Positions 1-8,600 of a DNA stretch of 64,000 bases are shown here, piece by piece. The position numbers and the translations under genes were made by a program. The DNA comes from an uncultured Prevotellaceae bacterium. Its GTDB lineage: Bacteria; Bacteroidota; Bacteroidia; Bacteroidales; Bacteroidaceae. Position 1 is the first letter of the stretch. Each line of letters starts with the position of its first letter. A model generated the notes under the pieces. That model worked only from the letters and a program-made list of their open reading frames with translations. It was not told the DNA's origin and made no database searches. The DNA lies in contig CADBHI010000015.1 in the NCBI GenBank assembly GCA_902794405.1, forward strand, positions 1 to 64,000, given 5' to 3'.

Positions 1-40
1 GCCCAGAATCCTGGTTATTAACTCAATTCTAATTGATACA

Positions 41-68
41 AGCGGCGCAGCCACCCGGTTGCGCCGCT
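41..68. terminator. hairpin terminator at left edge
   Basis: A perfect 9-bp stem (AGCGGCGCA with TGCGCCGCT) with a 10-nt loop is followed by a short T-rich tail. It probably ends a gene lying left of the window. No coding frame is visible in bases 1-40. Confidence 0.55.
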
Positions 69-132
69 TTATATTGACGACAAAGCACGTTGATACCCTA
101 AAAATGGTATATAGAATGCCGCACGTGTGGGA

Positions 133-164
133 TTGTGGGAATGCGGAAATCGCCGTACCTTTGC
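133..164 (+). promoter_or_regulatory. Bacteroidota-type promoter of the lipoprotein-TonB receptor-symporter operon
   Basis: TTG at 133-135, 20 nt, then TACCTTTGC at 156-164, matching the -33/-7 consensus of Bacteroidota. It lies inside the longest open frame, which argues that the gene starts at 196 and not at 127. Confidence 0.75.
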
Positions 165-195
165 ACTCGATAAACTTTTTAAATGTAGTAAGGAT

Positions 196-1137
196 ATGAA
201 ACAGGTAATGAGATTGTTTTTCGCAGTGGCTGTCCTGACAGGACTGACCTCCTGCAACTCAAACGATGATTATGGAACTCAGGCGATTGAGATCCCAGGT
301 ATAACGATAGACGGCGATATCGACTGCTGCTCGGCCGAGGAGGCACTGCAGGTGTATAAGTTCCTGCAAACGGTGAAGATTGTGCCAGAGCTGCAGACTG
401 AGATTGATGGTAAGTACAACGTCTTTGGCTACACCACGACGGGCGACTTCCACAATGGTTACAACGAGATTTTCTTCGTGGCTACAAAGAAGTCTACGGG
501 CAATTACATCAAGAACTTCGACATAACAGGCATCACACCGCTGATGCACATGGTGAAGATGGACATGTACCACAGCACACCCGTAGGTCCCGATGCAGCC
601 AGCTTTAACGACGGCTACCTGGCCGTGAAGCGCACATGGGTATCGTTCCTGATGAACACCAGCGAGGCTGGCTCGTGGACGCTATCGTACGACGCACTGG
701 TACTGGGTAAGACGGGCGGCATCGAAAAGAAGGATATCGTGGTCAATGCCCTGCCCGATGGTCAGGCTTGGCTGAAGTCGTTCAAGGTAGGCGATGCCAC
801 GTACTTCCTCTCGCTGGTGAACCCCCTCGATTTCAAGACCGGCACGAATACCATTACGGCCTACGTCTCTAAGAAAAGCGAGAAAGCCACTGTTCCCTAC
901 GCGTTGGCGTCGGAAACCTTCACCATTGACATCGACCCTCGCATGCCTGATATGGGCAACCACACCTCGCCCGGCAATACGCCGCTTGTGAAGCAGGCTG
1001 ACGGCAGCTATGCGGGCACTATCAACCTGACGATGACGGGCCTCTGGCGCATTCACCTCACGGTGAAGGATAGCGACGGCAACATCGTGGCAGGAGGCGA
1101 AGAACTGAGTACACTTTATTGGGACGTGACGATATGA
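196..1137 (+). CDS. lipoprotein with two YtkA/FixH-like domains, possible metal-binding partner of the TonB receptor
   Basis: This is a 313-aa predicted lipoprotein. The start at 196 gives a type II signal peptide ending in the lipobox LTSC (MKQVMRL... with Cys20), 32 nt after the -7 box. Two regions look YtkA/FixH-like. The first is around residues 113-190 and begins PLMHMVKMDMYHSTP. The second is around residues 248-305 and contains MPDMGNHTSP followed by a beta-rich GLWRIHLTV segment. Both have clustered Met and His, as in periplasmic copper-handling relatives, so a metal (perhaps copper) role is an inference. It overlaps the next gene by ATGA, which suggests translational coupling to a TonB-dependent receptor. 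It may be a surface or periplasmic substrate-binding lipoprotein for that receptor. The family call is from motif memory only; the metal is not shown. Confidence 0.65.
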   Translation: MKQVMRLFFAVAVLTGLTSCNSNDDYGTQAIEIPGITIDGDIDCCSAEEALQVYKFLQTVKIVPELQTEIDGKYNVFGYTTTGDFHNGYNEIFFVATKKSTGNYIKNFDITGITPLMHMVKMDMYHSTPVGPDAASFNDGYLAVKRTWVSFLMNTSEAGSWTLSYDALVLGKTGGIEKKDIVVNALPDGQAWLKSFKVGDATYFLSLVNPLDFKTGTNTITAYVSKKSEKATVPYALASETFTIDIDPRMPDMGNHTSPGNTPLVKQADGSYAGTINLTMTGLWRIHLTVKDSDGNIVAGGEELSTLYWDVTI

Positions 1138-3176
1138 TAGGATTACTATTATTGATTATAGGACTTCAAAATGATACAATTACCACCTCGTCGCAGAACA
1201 TAGACGAGGTGGTGGTCGTTTCACGCGGACAGGGCGGTAAGCGCTCGGCCAAAGGACAGGTGGCCACCATCGACGAGCACCTGCAGGAGCTAAACCACGT
1301 CGAACTGGTGCGCCGCGGCTCGTATGCCTGGGAGCCCACTGTGAACAACATGCAGACGGAGCGCCTCTCGACCACCATCGACGGCATGAAGATCTTCTAC
1401 GCCTGCACGGACAAGATGGATCCCGTGACCAGCTACGTCGAGAGCGGCAACCTACAAAGCATCAGTCTGAATAGCGGACTGAACGGCAATCCGCAGGCCA
1501 CTGGCAATATCGGTGGGGCACTGGACCTGAGACTGCGAAAAGCTGGGTTTGGCACTGATGCCTTTCGACTAAGTTCGCAGGCTGGCTATGAGGCTAACGG
1601 CAACGTACAGGTCTATGGGGCCGATGGCTCGCACTCCTCGCAGCGGTTTTACGTCAACGGCGGTGCATTCTATCGCCATGCCGACAACTACAAGGCGGGC
1701 GGCGGTAAGAAGGTGGAATTCTCCCAGTTCCAGAAGGTAAACGTTTTTACGAACGCAGGCTTCAGCTTTCCCCCCAAGGGGGGAACGGAAAGGGGGGCTC
1801 TTGAAGCCACTTTCATCTACGACCGTGCCTCCGACGTAGGTTATCCAGCCCTCAATATGGACGTGGCGAAGGCCGAGGCGTTCATCACCTCACTGTCGTA
1901 TAAGCATCTGTTTCCCTCCAGTGGGGGGGACGGAAGGGGGGCTTTGGAGTCGTGGGAGACGAAGGGTTACTACAACCATATCACCCACGTGATGGACGAT
2001 ACAACGCGTCCCGATGTTGAGATCCACATGGACATGCCAGGTGAGAGCTGGACAGCAGGAGCCTACTCGCTGCTGACAGGCAGCTTCGGACAACATCAGG
2101 CACAGTTGAACATCGACGGCTACTACAACCGCCTATTTGCTGATATGACGATGTACCCTGGTGGCGCCGCACCAATGTATATGGTGACGTGGCCCGACGT
2201 AGGAACGCTGAACACTGGCGCTGCCCTAACGGATGACATTAGGTTTCCCTCCTTCGGGGGGACGGAAGGGGGGCTGCTCCACCTCTCAGGCAAACTCTCG
2301 TGGCAGCACCAACGACTGAACAACGAAGAGGGCTACAAGGCCTTGAGCGTCTTTTTCCCAGGCATGGAGCAGGCGTATCACCAGACGACAGGGCGTATCG
2401 CCGCCAGTTATCAATGGTCAATGGTCAATGGTCAATGGTCAATCGGAGCCGGTTGGGGCAGCCGTGCGCCTACGGTGACGGAGGCCTATGGCTACTATCT
2501 GAACAACACGTTCGATCAGTACGACTACATCGGCAACCCGAGGCTGAAAAACGAATCAGCTATTGAACTGAACACCAATTATCAATTCATAATTCATAAT
2601 GCACAATTCACAATTGACGCCAACACCTTCTTCTTCTCGAACTACATCATTGGCCAGTTTGAGAACCGCTTGAGTGCGATGACCGTTGGTGCCGAGGGTG
2701 TGAAGGTATATGGCAACATCGACCACGCCACCATCGCCAACGCCTCACTCACGGCAGAGTGGCTTCCCATCAATGGCCTACGCTGGAGTGCAAAAGGCAC
2801 CTACAGCATTGGCCGCGACGATGAGGGCGAGTCCCTCCCACTCATCGCGCCGTTCACCTATCAGTCGCGCTTGAGTTATGCCACAGGCTCCCTTAGCCTT
2901 CAGGCCGAGGTGAAAGGCCACACCCGACAGGCAAAATATGGTGGGAAATATGGCGAGACAGAGACTGCCGCATGGACCATCGTGAATCTCTCGGCCAATT
3001 ATCAATTCACAATTCACCGCTCGGCCGAAGGACGCTTGCAAGGCAAGAATTCACAATTCACAATTCGTGCCGGCGTCGAGAATCTCTTCGACAAATACTA
3101 TGCCACCTATGCCGACTGGTGTCACATTCCCCAGAAGGGACGCAATATATACGTGAACTTGACGTTAGAAATATAA
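1134..3176 (+). CDS. TonB-dependent outer membrane receptor
   Basis: About 680 aa. I chose the ATG at 1134, which overlaps the upstream stop (ATGA) and gives a hydrophobic N-terminus (MIGLLLLIIGLQ). A plug domain follows (IDEVVVV..., a TTIDGMKIF segment, then GNIGGALDLRLRKAG). The remainder is a beta-barrel ending in a typical C-terminal strand (NIYVNLTLEI) after the LFDKYYATYADW motif seen in siderophore- and metal-type receptors. It would import a ligand across the outer membrane using TonB energy. The preceding YtkA-like lipoprotein suggests a metal or metal chelate. The gene carries at least six short in-frame repeat insertions in what should be barrel loops: three G/C palindromes, a CAATGGT heptamer array and two AATTCAC-type arrays. 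They keep the frame open and are listed separately. Confidence 0.88.
   Translation: MIGLLLLIIGLQNDTITTSSQNIDEVVVVSRGQGGKRSAKGQVATIDEHLQELNHVELVRRGSYAWEPTVNNMQTERLSTTIDGMKIFYACTDKMDPVTSYVESGNLQSISLNSGLNGNPQATGNIGGALDLRLRKAGFGTDAFRLSSQAGYEANGNVQVYGADGSHSSQRFYVNGGAFYRHADNYKAGGGKKVEFSQFQKVNVFTNAGFSFPPKGGTERGALEATFIYDRASDVGYPALNMDVAKAEAFITSLSYKHLFPSSGGDGRGALESWETKGYYNHITHVMDDTTRPDVEIHMDMPGESWTAGAYSLLTGSFGQHQAQLNIDGYYNRLFADMTMYPGGAAPMYMVTWPDVGTLNTGAALTDDIRFPSFGGTEGGLLHLSGKLSWQHQRLNNEEGYKALSVFFPGMEQAYHQTTGRIAASYQWSMVNGQWSIGAGWGSRAPTVTEAYGYYLNNTFDQYDYIGNPRLKNESAIELNTNYQFIIHNAQFTIDANTFFFSNYIIGQFENRLSAMTVGAEGVKVYGNIDHATIANASLTAEWLPINGLRWSAKGTYSIGRDDEGESLPLIAPFTYQSRLSYATGSLSLQAEVKGHTRQAKYGGKYGETETAAWTIVNLSANYQFTIHRSAEGRLQGKNSQFTIRAGVENLFDKYYATYADWCHIPQKGRNIYVNLTLEI
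1768..1799. repeat. G/C palindromic insert 1 in the TonB receptor gene
   Basis: A C-run/G-run palindrome followed by a second G-run, read in frame as FPPKGGTERGALEA. The same kind of unit recurs at 1911 and 2244 in this gene, and related palindromes occur at 3457 and 12139. Confidence 0.75.
1911..1942. repeat. G/C palindromic insert 2 in the TonB receptor gene
   Basis: Second copy of the unit, read in frame as FPSSGGDGRGALES. It uses the same reading frame as copies 1 and 3. Confidence 0.75.
2244..2274. repeat. G/C palindromic insert 3 in the TonB receptor gene
   Basis: Third copy, read in frame as FPSFGGTEGGLLHL. Confidence 0.75.
2409..2444. repeat. CAATGGT heptamer array inside the TonB receptor gene
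   Basis: About five tandem CAATGGT heptamers, read in frame as YQWSMVNGQWSI. The array sits between two segments that look like ordinary barrel sequence. Confidence 0.8.
2576..2618. repeat. AATTCAT/AATTCAC array inside the TonB receptor gene
   Basis: Heptamer-type tandem array, read in frame as NYQFIIHNAQFTI. Related arrays lie at 2996 and 36541. Confidence 0.75.
2996..3067. repeat. composite AATTCAC array with nested 32-nt unit inside the TonB receptor gene
   Basis: AATTCAC heptamers on both sides of a 32-nt unit at 3018-3049 that begins CGCTCGGCC and ends GCAAGAA. The composite is read in frame as QFTIHRSAEGRLQGKNSQFTI in part. The same composite lies inside the GH127 gene at 36541-36605, and the unit alone lies at 60072-60104. 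Confidence 0.8.
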
Positions 3177-3177
3177 T

Positions 3178-4365
3178 ATGAAAAGAACTCTAATCTGGAT
3201 TGCTGCACTCGTCGTGGGTGCTATATTAGGACTGTTGGGCATTGCGTGGCTCGATGAGATGATGAATTTCGTGGCGACGGTCTACACCCGCCTGTTCCAG
3301 TTATTGGCCGTGCCCACCATCGTGCTGGCCGTCATCACCACCTTCGCCACCTTCGGCTCCAAGGGCTCAGGCCGCATCTTCGGTCGTACGCTCACCTACA
3401 CCCTCCTCACCACCTTCGCCGCCGCCGCAGTAGGTGCCGTGCTGTATGTATTGGTAGCCCCCTCTTCGCTCCCCGAGGGGAGCACAATAGCTGTTGAAGC
3501 CCCCTCGGGGGCAGTAGGGGGGGCTTCCTATTCCGATCACCTTATCTCCGTCATCCCCAACAACATCGTCCGTCCTTTCTTCGACGGTAACGTGCTCTCG
3601 CTTCTTCTGTTAGCCTTCGCCGTCGGCATCGGCCTCTCAAAGCTGCCTGAGTCGGAGAACAAGGCGGTAGTCGTGAAATTCATGTCGGGCTTGCAAGAAC
3701 TGCTCTTCCTGCTTATCCATTGGCTCATCTGGACCCTCCCGTTGGGCATCGTTGCCTTTGCAGCCCAATTGTCGGCACAGGTCAGCGCAGGTGTCGTAGC
3801 CGACTCCATCGGCAAATACGTGCTCGTGGTCTTGGGCGGCAACGTCATCCAGTTCTTCGTCGTCCTGCCCCTGTTCCTATTGATACGCGGTCTCAACCCC
3901 ATCCACGTGTTGGGTCGCATGATGCCCGCCGTACTGATGGCCCTCTTTACCAAGAGCAGCGCCGCCACGTTGCCTGTCACGATGGACACTGCCGAGCGTC
4001 GTTTGGGCATCCGCAAGAATATTTCGCGCTTCGTACTGCCCATCTGTACCACCATCAATATGAACGGCTGTGCCGCCTTTATCCTCGTCACCTCCCTCTT
4101 CGTGATGCAGAACGGCGGCACACCTCTTACCTGGGATACCATCCTGCTATGGATACTGGTTTCTGTCGTCTCCGCTGTAGGCAATGCCGGTGTTCCCATG
4201 GGCTGTTATTTCCTCACCCTTTCGCTCATGTCAGGCATTGGCGCTCCCGTCGCCATCCTTGGTATCATCCTGCCCATCTACACCATCATCGACATGGTGG
4301 AAACGGCCGAAAACGTCTGGTCCGACTCCTGCGTTTCGGCTATGGTTGACAAGGATCTGCAGTAA
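3178..4365 (+). CDS. dicarboxylate/amino acid:cation symporter (DAACS family)
   Basis: 395 aa, about the usual length, starting 1 nt after the receptor stop and so in the same operon. It is an inner-membrane transporter of the glutamate/aspartate/dicarboxylate family. Recognisable family motifs are FTKSSAATLPVT, the INMNGCAAF equivalent of the NMDG motif, and the GNAGVPMG hairpin segment; many hydrophobic segments surround them. The exact substrate cannot be read from sequence. The loop around residues 94-118 carries two adjacent G/C palindromes in frame (SSLPEGSTIAVEAPSGAVGG), the same repeat class found in the receptor gene. Co-transcription with a possible metal uptake receptor is unusual; it may import a metal-chelating acid or simply be a chance neighbour. 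Confidence 0.9.
   Translation: MKRTLIWIAALVVGAILGLLGIAWLDEMMNFVATVYTRLFQLLAVPTIVLAVITTFATFGSKGSGRIFGRTLTYTLLTTFAAAAVGAVLYVLVAPSSLPEGSTIAVEAPSGAVGGASYSDHLISVIPNNIVRPFFDGNVLSLLLLAFAVGIGLSKLPESENKAVVVKFMSGLQELLFLLIHWLIWTLPLGIVAFAAQLSAQVSAGVVADSIGKYVLVVLGGNVIQFFVVLPLFLLIRGLNPIHVLGRMMPAVLMALFTKSSAATLPVTMDTAERRLGIRKNISRFVLPICTTINMNGCAAFILVTSLFVMQNGGTPLTWDTILLWILVSVVSAVGNAGVPMGCYFLTLSLMSGIGAPVAILGIILPIYTIIDMVETAENVWSDSCVSAMVDKDLQ
3457..3527. repeat. two G/C palindromes inside the symporter gene
   Basis: Two neighbouring palindromes (CCCCGAGGGG core, then AGCCCCCTCGGGGGC and a trailing G-run) lengthen an extramembrane loop without breaking the frame. Confidence 0.7.
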
Positions 4366-4414
4366 ACTTAAAACAAGATGAGCAATGACATACCTGAATC
4401 AGTTTCTTTGTTCC

Positions 4415-5527
4415 CTACTGTGCACGAATCCATTCAGCAAGGAATTTGTCATATACTTCATAAACTCCTTGTTGCTGGGTGACGAGTTGTTTATCTACCA
4501 GTATCTGAGCTGCTTTTTGTACACTGCTTGCAGATGAGAGATGGTAATGCTTAACAAACGCCATACCCGTTATTTGAGTTGCCTTTCCCTCACGACCAAT
4601 GGCCACTAACAAGTCGCGCTGTCTAAGTGTCAATTGGAAAAGGGTGTCCTTATATGCTTCCTCATTTTGCAAAACAATCTGTCTTACTGCTCTGTCAACA
4701 TCATCCTCGGAAACGATGTCATAGGTTGCAAAGAGTTGATTTAGAACCTTCTGGATATACCATGTAGTACCCTCAAAGAGGTCGTAGATACTTTTCACCA
4801 CACCTGCTGCAATCTGCTTGTGAGCTTTCTCGAAATGGTGTTTTGCAAAGATCTCGTATTCAGACAGCGCCACTGGTTTCAAAAACATCATGGAAGTGCT
4901 TTGGTAGAATGGGCGAGCTGGTGAAGAGAACATTTCGCTCATCATGTGCTTCTGTGACCCAGAAAAAATGAAGACGGCATTGCGACAATCCTGTATGTAG
5001 GTACGCAACATCTCTTCTATGTTCTGCTCAGGGTAGTCCGTAATAGCCTGAAACTCGTCAATGGCTACTATACATTTTCTGTCAGCAGCCTTTAGATAGC
5101 TAAAAATTTCTTCAAGGGTAAAGGTCGGCGACTTGATGTCGCCTACTCCAAGATTCCAACTGGCATTTCCTTGCCCGTCGAATGATATGCCAGTTCGCAG
5201 AGATGTGACAAACATGAGGAAACGGTCAAGCGCTTCACGTCCTTTTGACTTCAGTCGGTTGACAATACTTCTACCCATCTGGAAGACAAGGTCCTGAAGA
5301 TTTTTTGTGGCGTAGATATCTATTAGGAACGTGTAGTATTGGTTTTGTATCAGTTCTTGAGAGAATACATGACGGATGAGCCCTGTTTTTCCCATACGGC
5401 GTGGAGATATAAGGGCTACATGATTGCCATTGGTCAACAATGATATCAGCATTTTAGTTTCTTCCTTACGGTCGCAGAAGTATTCTGCTGACTCATATCC
5501 GTAGGTAATAAAGGGGTTTTCTATCAT
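4415..5527 (-). CDS. solitary AAA-family ATPase (copy 1)
   Basis: 370 aa. It belongs to a group of stand-alone prokaryotic P-loop ATPases common in Bacteroidota. The Walker A variant is SPRRMGKTG (Lys47, Thr48) and the Walker B is IVAIDEFQ (Asp157, Glu158). A sensor-like FIFSGSQKHMM follows, and the last ~90 residues look like a winged-helix region. No signal peptide, so it is cytoplasmic. Its target is unknown. A paralogue with the same layout lies at 38726-39856. Each of the two lies just downstream, on the same strand, of a gene for a dockerin-ended secreted protein. It has its own promoter at 5570-5602. Confidence 0.8.
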   Translation of the reverse strand: MIENPFITYGYESAEYFCDRKEETKMLISLLTNGNHVALISPRRMGKTGLIRHVFSQELIQNQYYTFLIDIYATKNLQDLVFQMGRSIVNRLKSKGREALDRFLMFVTSLRTGISFDGQGNASWNLGVGDIKSPTFTLEEIFSYLKAADRKCIVAIDEFQAITDYPEQNIEEMLRTYIQDCRNAVFIFSGSQKHMMSEMFSSPARPFYQSTSMMFLKPVALSEYEIFAKHHFEKAHKQIAAGVVKSIYDLFEGTTWYIQKVLNQLFATYDIVSEDDVDRAVRQIVLQNEEAYKDTLFQLTLRQRDLLVAIGREGKATQITGMAFVKHYHLSSASSVQKAAQILVDKQLVTQQQGVYEVYDKFLAEWIRAQ

Positions 5528-5569
5528 AATTTATAGTTCTTACAGGGTTATAAATGACCTTTACCGACC

Positions 5570-5602
5570 GCAAAGATAATAACTTTTTAGGGAACAAACA
5601 AA
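5570..5602 (-). promoter_or_regulatory. promoter of AAA ATPase copy 1
   Basis: On the minus strand: TTTG at 5602-5599, 20 nt, then TATCTTTGC at 5578-5570. A small inverted repeat (ATTATC/GATAAT, 5605-5623) lies just upstream of the -33 box and could be an operator. Confidence 0.7.
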
Positions 5603-5678
5603 TAATTATCTAAAAAAGATAATCGTTTTTGGATAATTGCGCGTTCCTGACAGGTAAGAGATACCGTGTCAGCTACCC

Positions 5679-8600
5679 CTATTGCGGTTCCAACACGTTA
5701 GATACCCTTGTATTCGCATTGTTACCAAGGATGATGTCGACGACAACACCGATATCCGTCACCGTAATCTTACCATCACCATTGGCGTCGGCACCAGCTA
5801 TGGAAAAGCCAGCACCATTAGGAATCGACAGGATGTGGTTCACGATAACCGCAATATCAGTCACAGATACCTTGCCATCGTCGTTGGCATCGCCAGATAT
5901 TGTGTCTATCTGCTGGCCCGACAGGCTTTTGGCGATGCTCAAGGTCTCGTTAGTCTTAGTCCAATACCAATAACGGAAGCCTTGGAATATATTGAAGTTT
6001 TTCGTGCCAAGGGCGTATGTGGGATAATCCATAGCCACGCCCTTTTGTACGACTATATACTTGCCATCGTAAACACCAAAGTAGTTTCCGCTGGGAGTAC
6101 TGTTCTTATAGGTTACATCAACAGGCACCCATCCGAAGTCTTGGATGTAGAACTCCGACCACACATGATTACCTCCGATGGCGACCACATGGCGTGCCGG
6201 AATCCCCTTTGCCCGCAACAGCGAAATATAGATGGATGAGAGATTACCGCAGTCACCACCTCCATCAGATAGGATTTCGGCCAATGTATGCAATCCGGTG
6301 CCGGGTTTTAGATACTTGAAATGGGAAGCCACATACTCATAGCATCGCTCGGCGTATGCCAGGCGATTGTCTCCACATTCTGCAAACAGCTGGTCGGCAA
6401 TAGCCTTGATGGTGCTGTTGTCAGGAACCACATACTCGCCACTCTGCTTGGTGTTGTCAATGTAATCTTGTTGCGACGTGTCGTAGTCAGGCATGTCTTT
6501 CCAACTGCCATCAGACGCTTTGAAAGGTGAAAAGTCAATGAATACGGGCTTATGCGATAGTACGAACGAATAGTCTACGCTGAAATCCAGACTTCTGTTT
6601 TTCAGTTCGTCACCACTCAAGTCCAGCTCCAGGAATTTGTTCTGGTTCTCCGCAACGTCACCCTGCTTCCAAACACCGTTTGACGTGATGTCCAATATCT
6701 GGACTTTCTGGTATTCGTTTGTCTGCGGACACGGAGCCAGAACAACGAGCCTGTTGAAAGCCGTCTGGCTGCTTCTGGTTATGTTAAACGTAATATTATA
6801 CTGATACTTCTCTTCCTCCTGTGGAATGTTTGGTTGGTCTTCGACGATGGTGCCAAACTGCTGCCAGCCCGCGGATACAGAGTAGGCATAGCGGCAGCCT
6901 TCGGGTACGTGGAGCGTTGAATGGCTGAGGTCGGTCAGGTCGTACACCCACTGGCTGAGGCGCAGGGGCATGGTCGAGAGGCAGAAGACGTCAGAGATGT
7001 TCGTGCTGCCATAAAACACATAGCTGCCGATGCTCTTCACGCTGGTGGGAATGGTCAACTTGTGCAGATTCGTCAAATAGCGGAAGCAGCCAGGGGCAAT
7101 CGTCGTCACCGTTTCTGGCACGATGTACTCTTCCTTATCGTCAACCAACTGTTGCAGCAGCTGTGTACCGTCTTTCGAGAAAAGCATGTTGTCGTCGGTA
7201 AGGAACAACGGCGATGCCTCGCTGATGTCCACATGGTGCAGTCCCTTACAGTTGACGAAAACGGCATAGCCGATAGCCTGCAGCGAGGCTGGCAGGTGTA
7301 CTTCCGTTAGTGCCGAACAGCCGTTGAAGGCATAGTTATCTATCTGCTCCACGCCATCTTCAATGTCGAGCTGCGTCAAATTCTCACAGAAGTAAATGGA
7401 TTGGTTGCCAATCTTTTTCAATGTGGAGGGGATAGTGAGGTGTGTCATCTTCGTCCCGTAGAAAGCGTACTTCTCAGTCGTCTCCACCGAGGCGGGTATG
7501 TCCACCGTCTCCACCTCGGTTAATAATGCTTGCACAAGCTGTTTGCCGTCGTGCGAGAGCAGGCAGTTGTTCTCCACACGGAAGTTGGGGTTCCCCTCAG
7601 CCATGGTCACCTGCCGCATGTTGTCGCTATAGATGAAGAGCCGCAGTCCGATGCTGTCGATGGAAGCAGGGAGGTGGAGCGTGCGCAGGGAGTCGCAGTT
7701 GTTGAAGGCCATTGCCAGGATGCGCTCCACCCCCTCTTCCAACGTGACCTGCTGAAGGTTGGTACAGTTCTGGAAGGCAAACTCGCAGATGACCCTGACG
7801 TGCGAGGGTATGCGCACCTCGCTGAGGTTGAAGCAATAGCGGAAGGCGTATGGGCCTATGCTGTCTATCGTCGAAGGGATGACGGCCTCGCTTCGGGCTT
7901 CAGGATAGGCCACTAACTTGTTGCGATTGGCATTGGTGAGTATGCCGTCGATGGTGGCGAAATGACGGTTGCCTTCCTCCACGCTGAAGTCTGTCAGCCG
8001 CACGCAACTCGCAAACGGGGATGTGCCCAAGGTGGTGAGCGAGCGTGGCAGGGTGAGATGCGTAAGGTAGTAGCAGCTGGCGAAGGCATAGCTTCCAATG
8101 GCAGTTACAGACGATGGCAGTTCGAGCTGCATGAGCTGGGTGCAACCAAAGAAGGCCGAGTCGGGCAATACGTTGCCTACAATTGAGGCCTGGCTCAAGT
8201 CCAGATGGGTCAGTTCTTCGGTGATGCGCCCGTCGCCATCCTTCACGCCGCTGCCTAACCGCCGCAAGGCCCTGATGTCGGAGGCGTTCAGGGTGCCTGT
8301 GATGCGCAGCCGCAGACTGCGGTTCGTTGGCAGCAGGGCTGACAGCGAGCCAGGAACCTTCACATTTATCTCGGTCATGTCGATGGGGGTCCCTTCAGGA
8401 TGTGCCATCATGGCCATGCCCTGAGTGACGCTGTAGTGCGTATTGTAGTTGTTGGGGCTGAGGTAGTTCAGGTCGAAGTAGCCGTCGTAGTAAGAGTTCC
8501 TTCCCCAGCCCCAGTTGATGTGGAACAGGCCGTCGGCATCGTATCCGTCCAGCACAAAGAAATGGCCTGCCTGGTTCACGGCAACATTGCCACCATAGAT

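Noticed and set aside
5629..5973. Plus-strand open frame of 114 codons
   Set aside because: It lies opposite the dockerin-coding end of the C10 protease gene and has no promoter or recognisable product.
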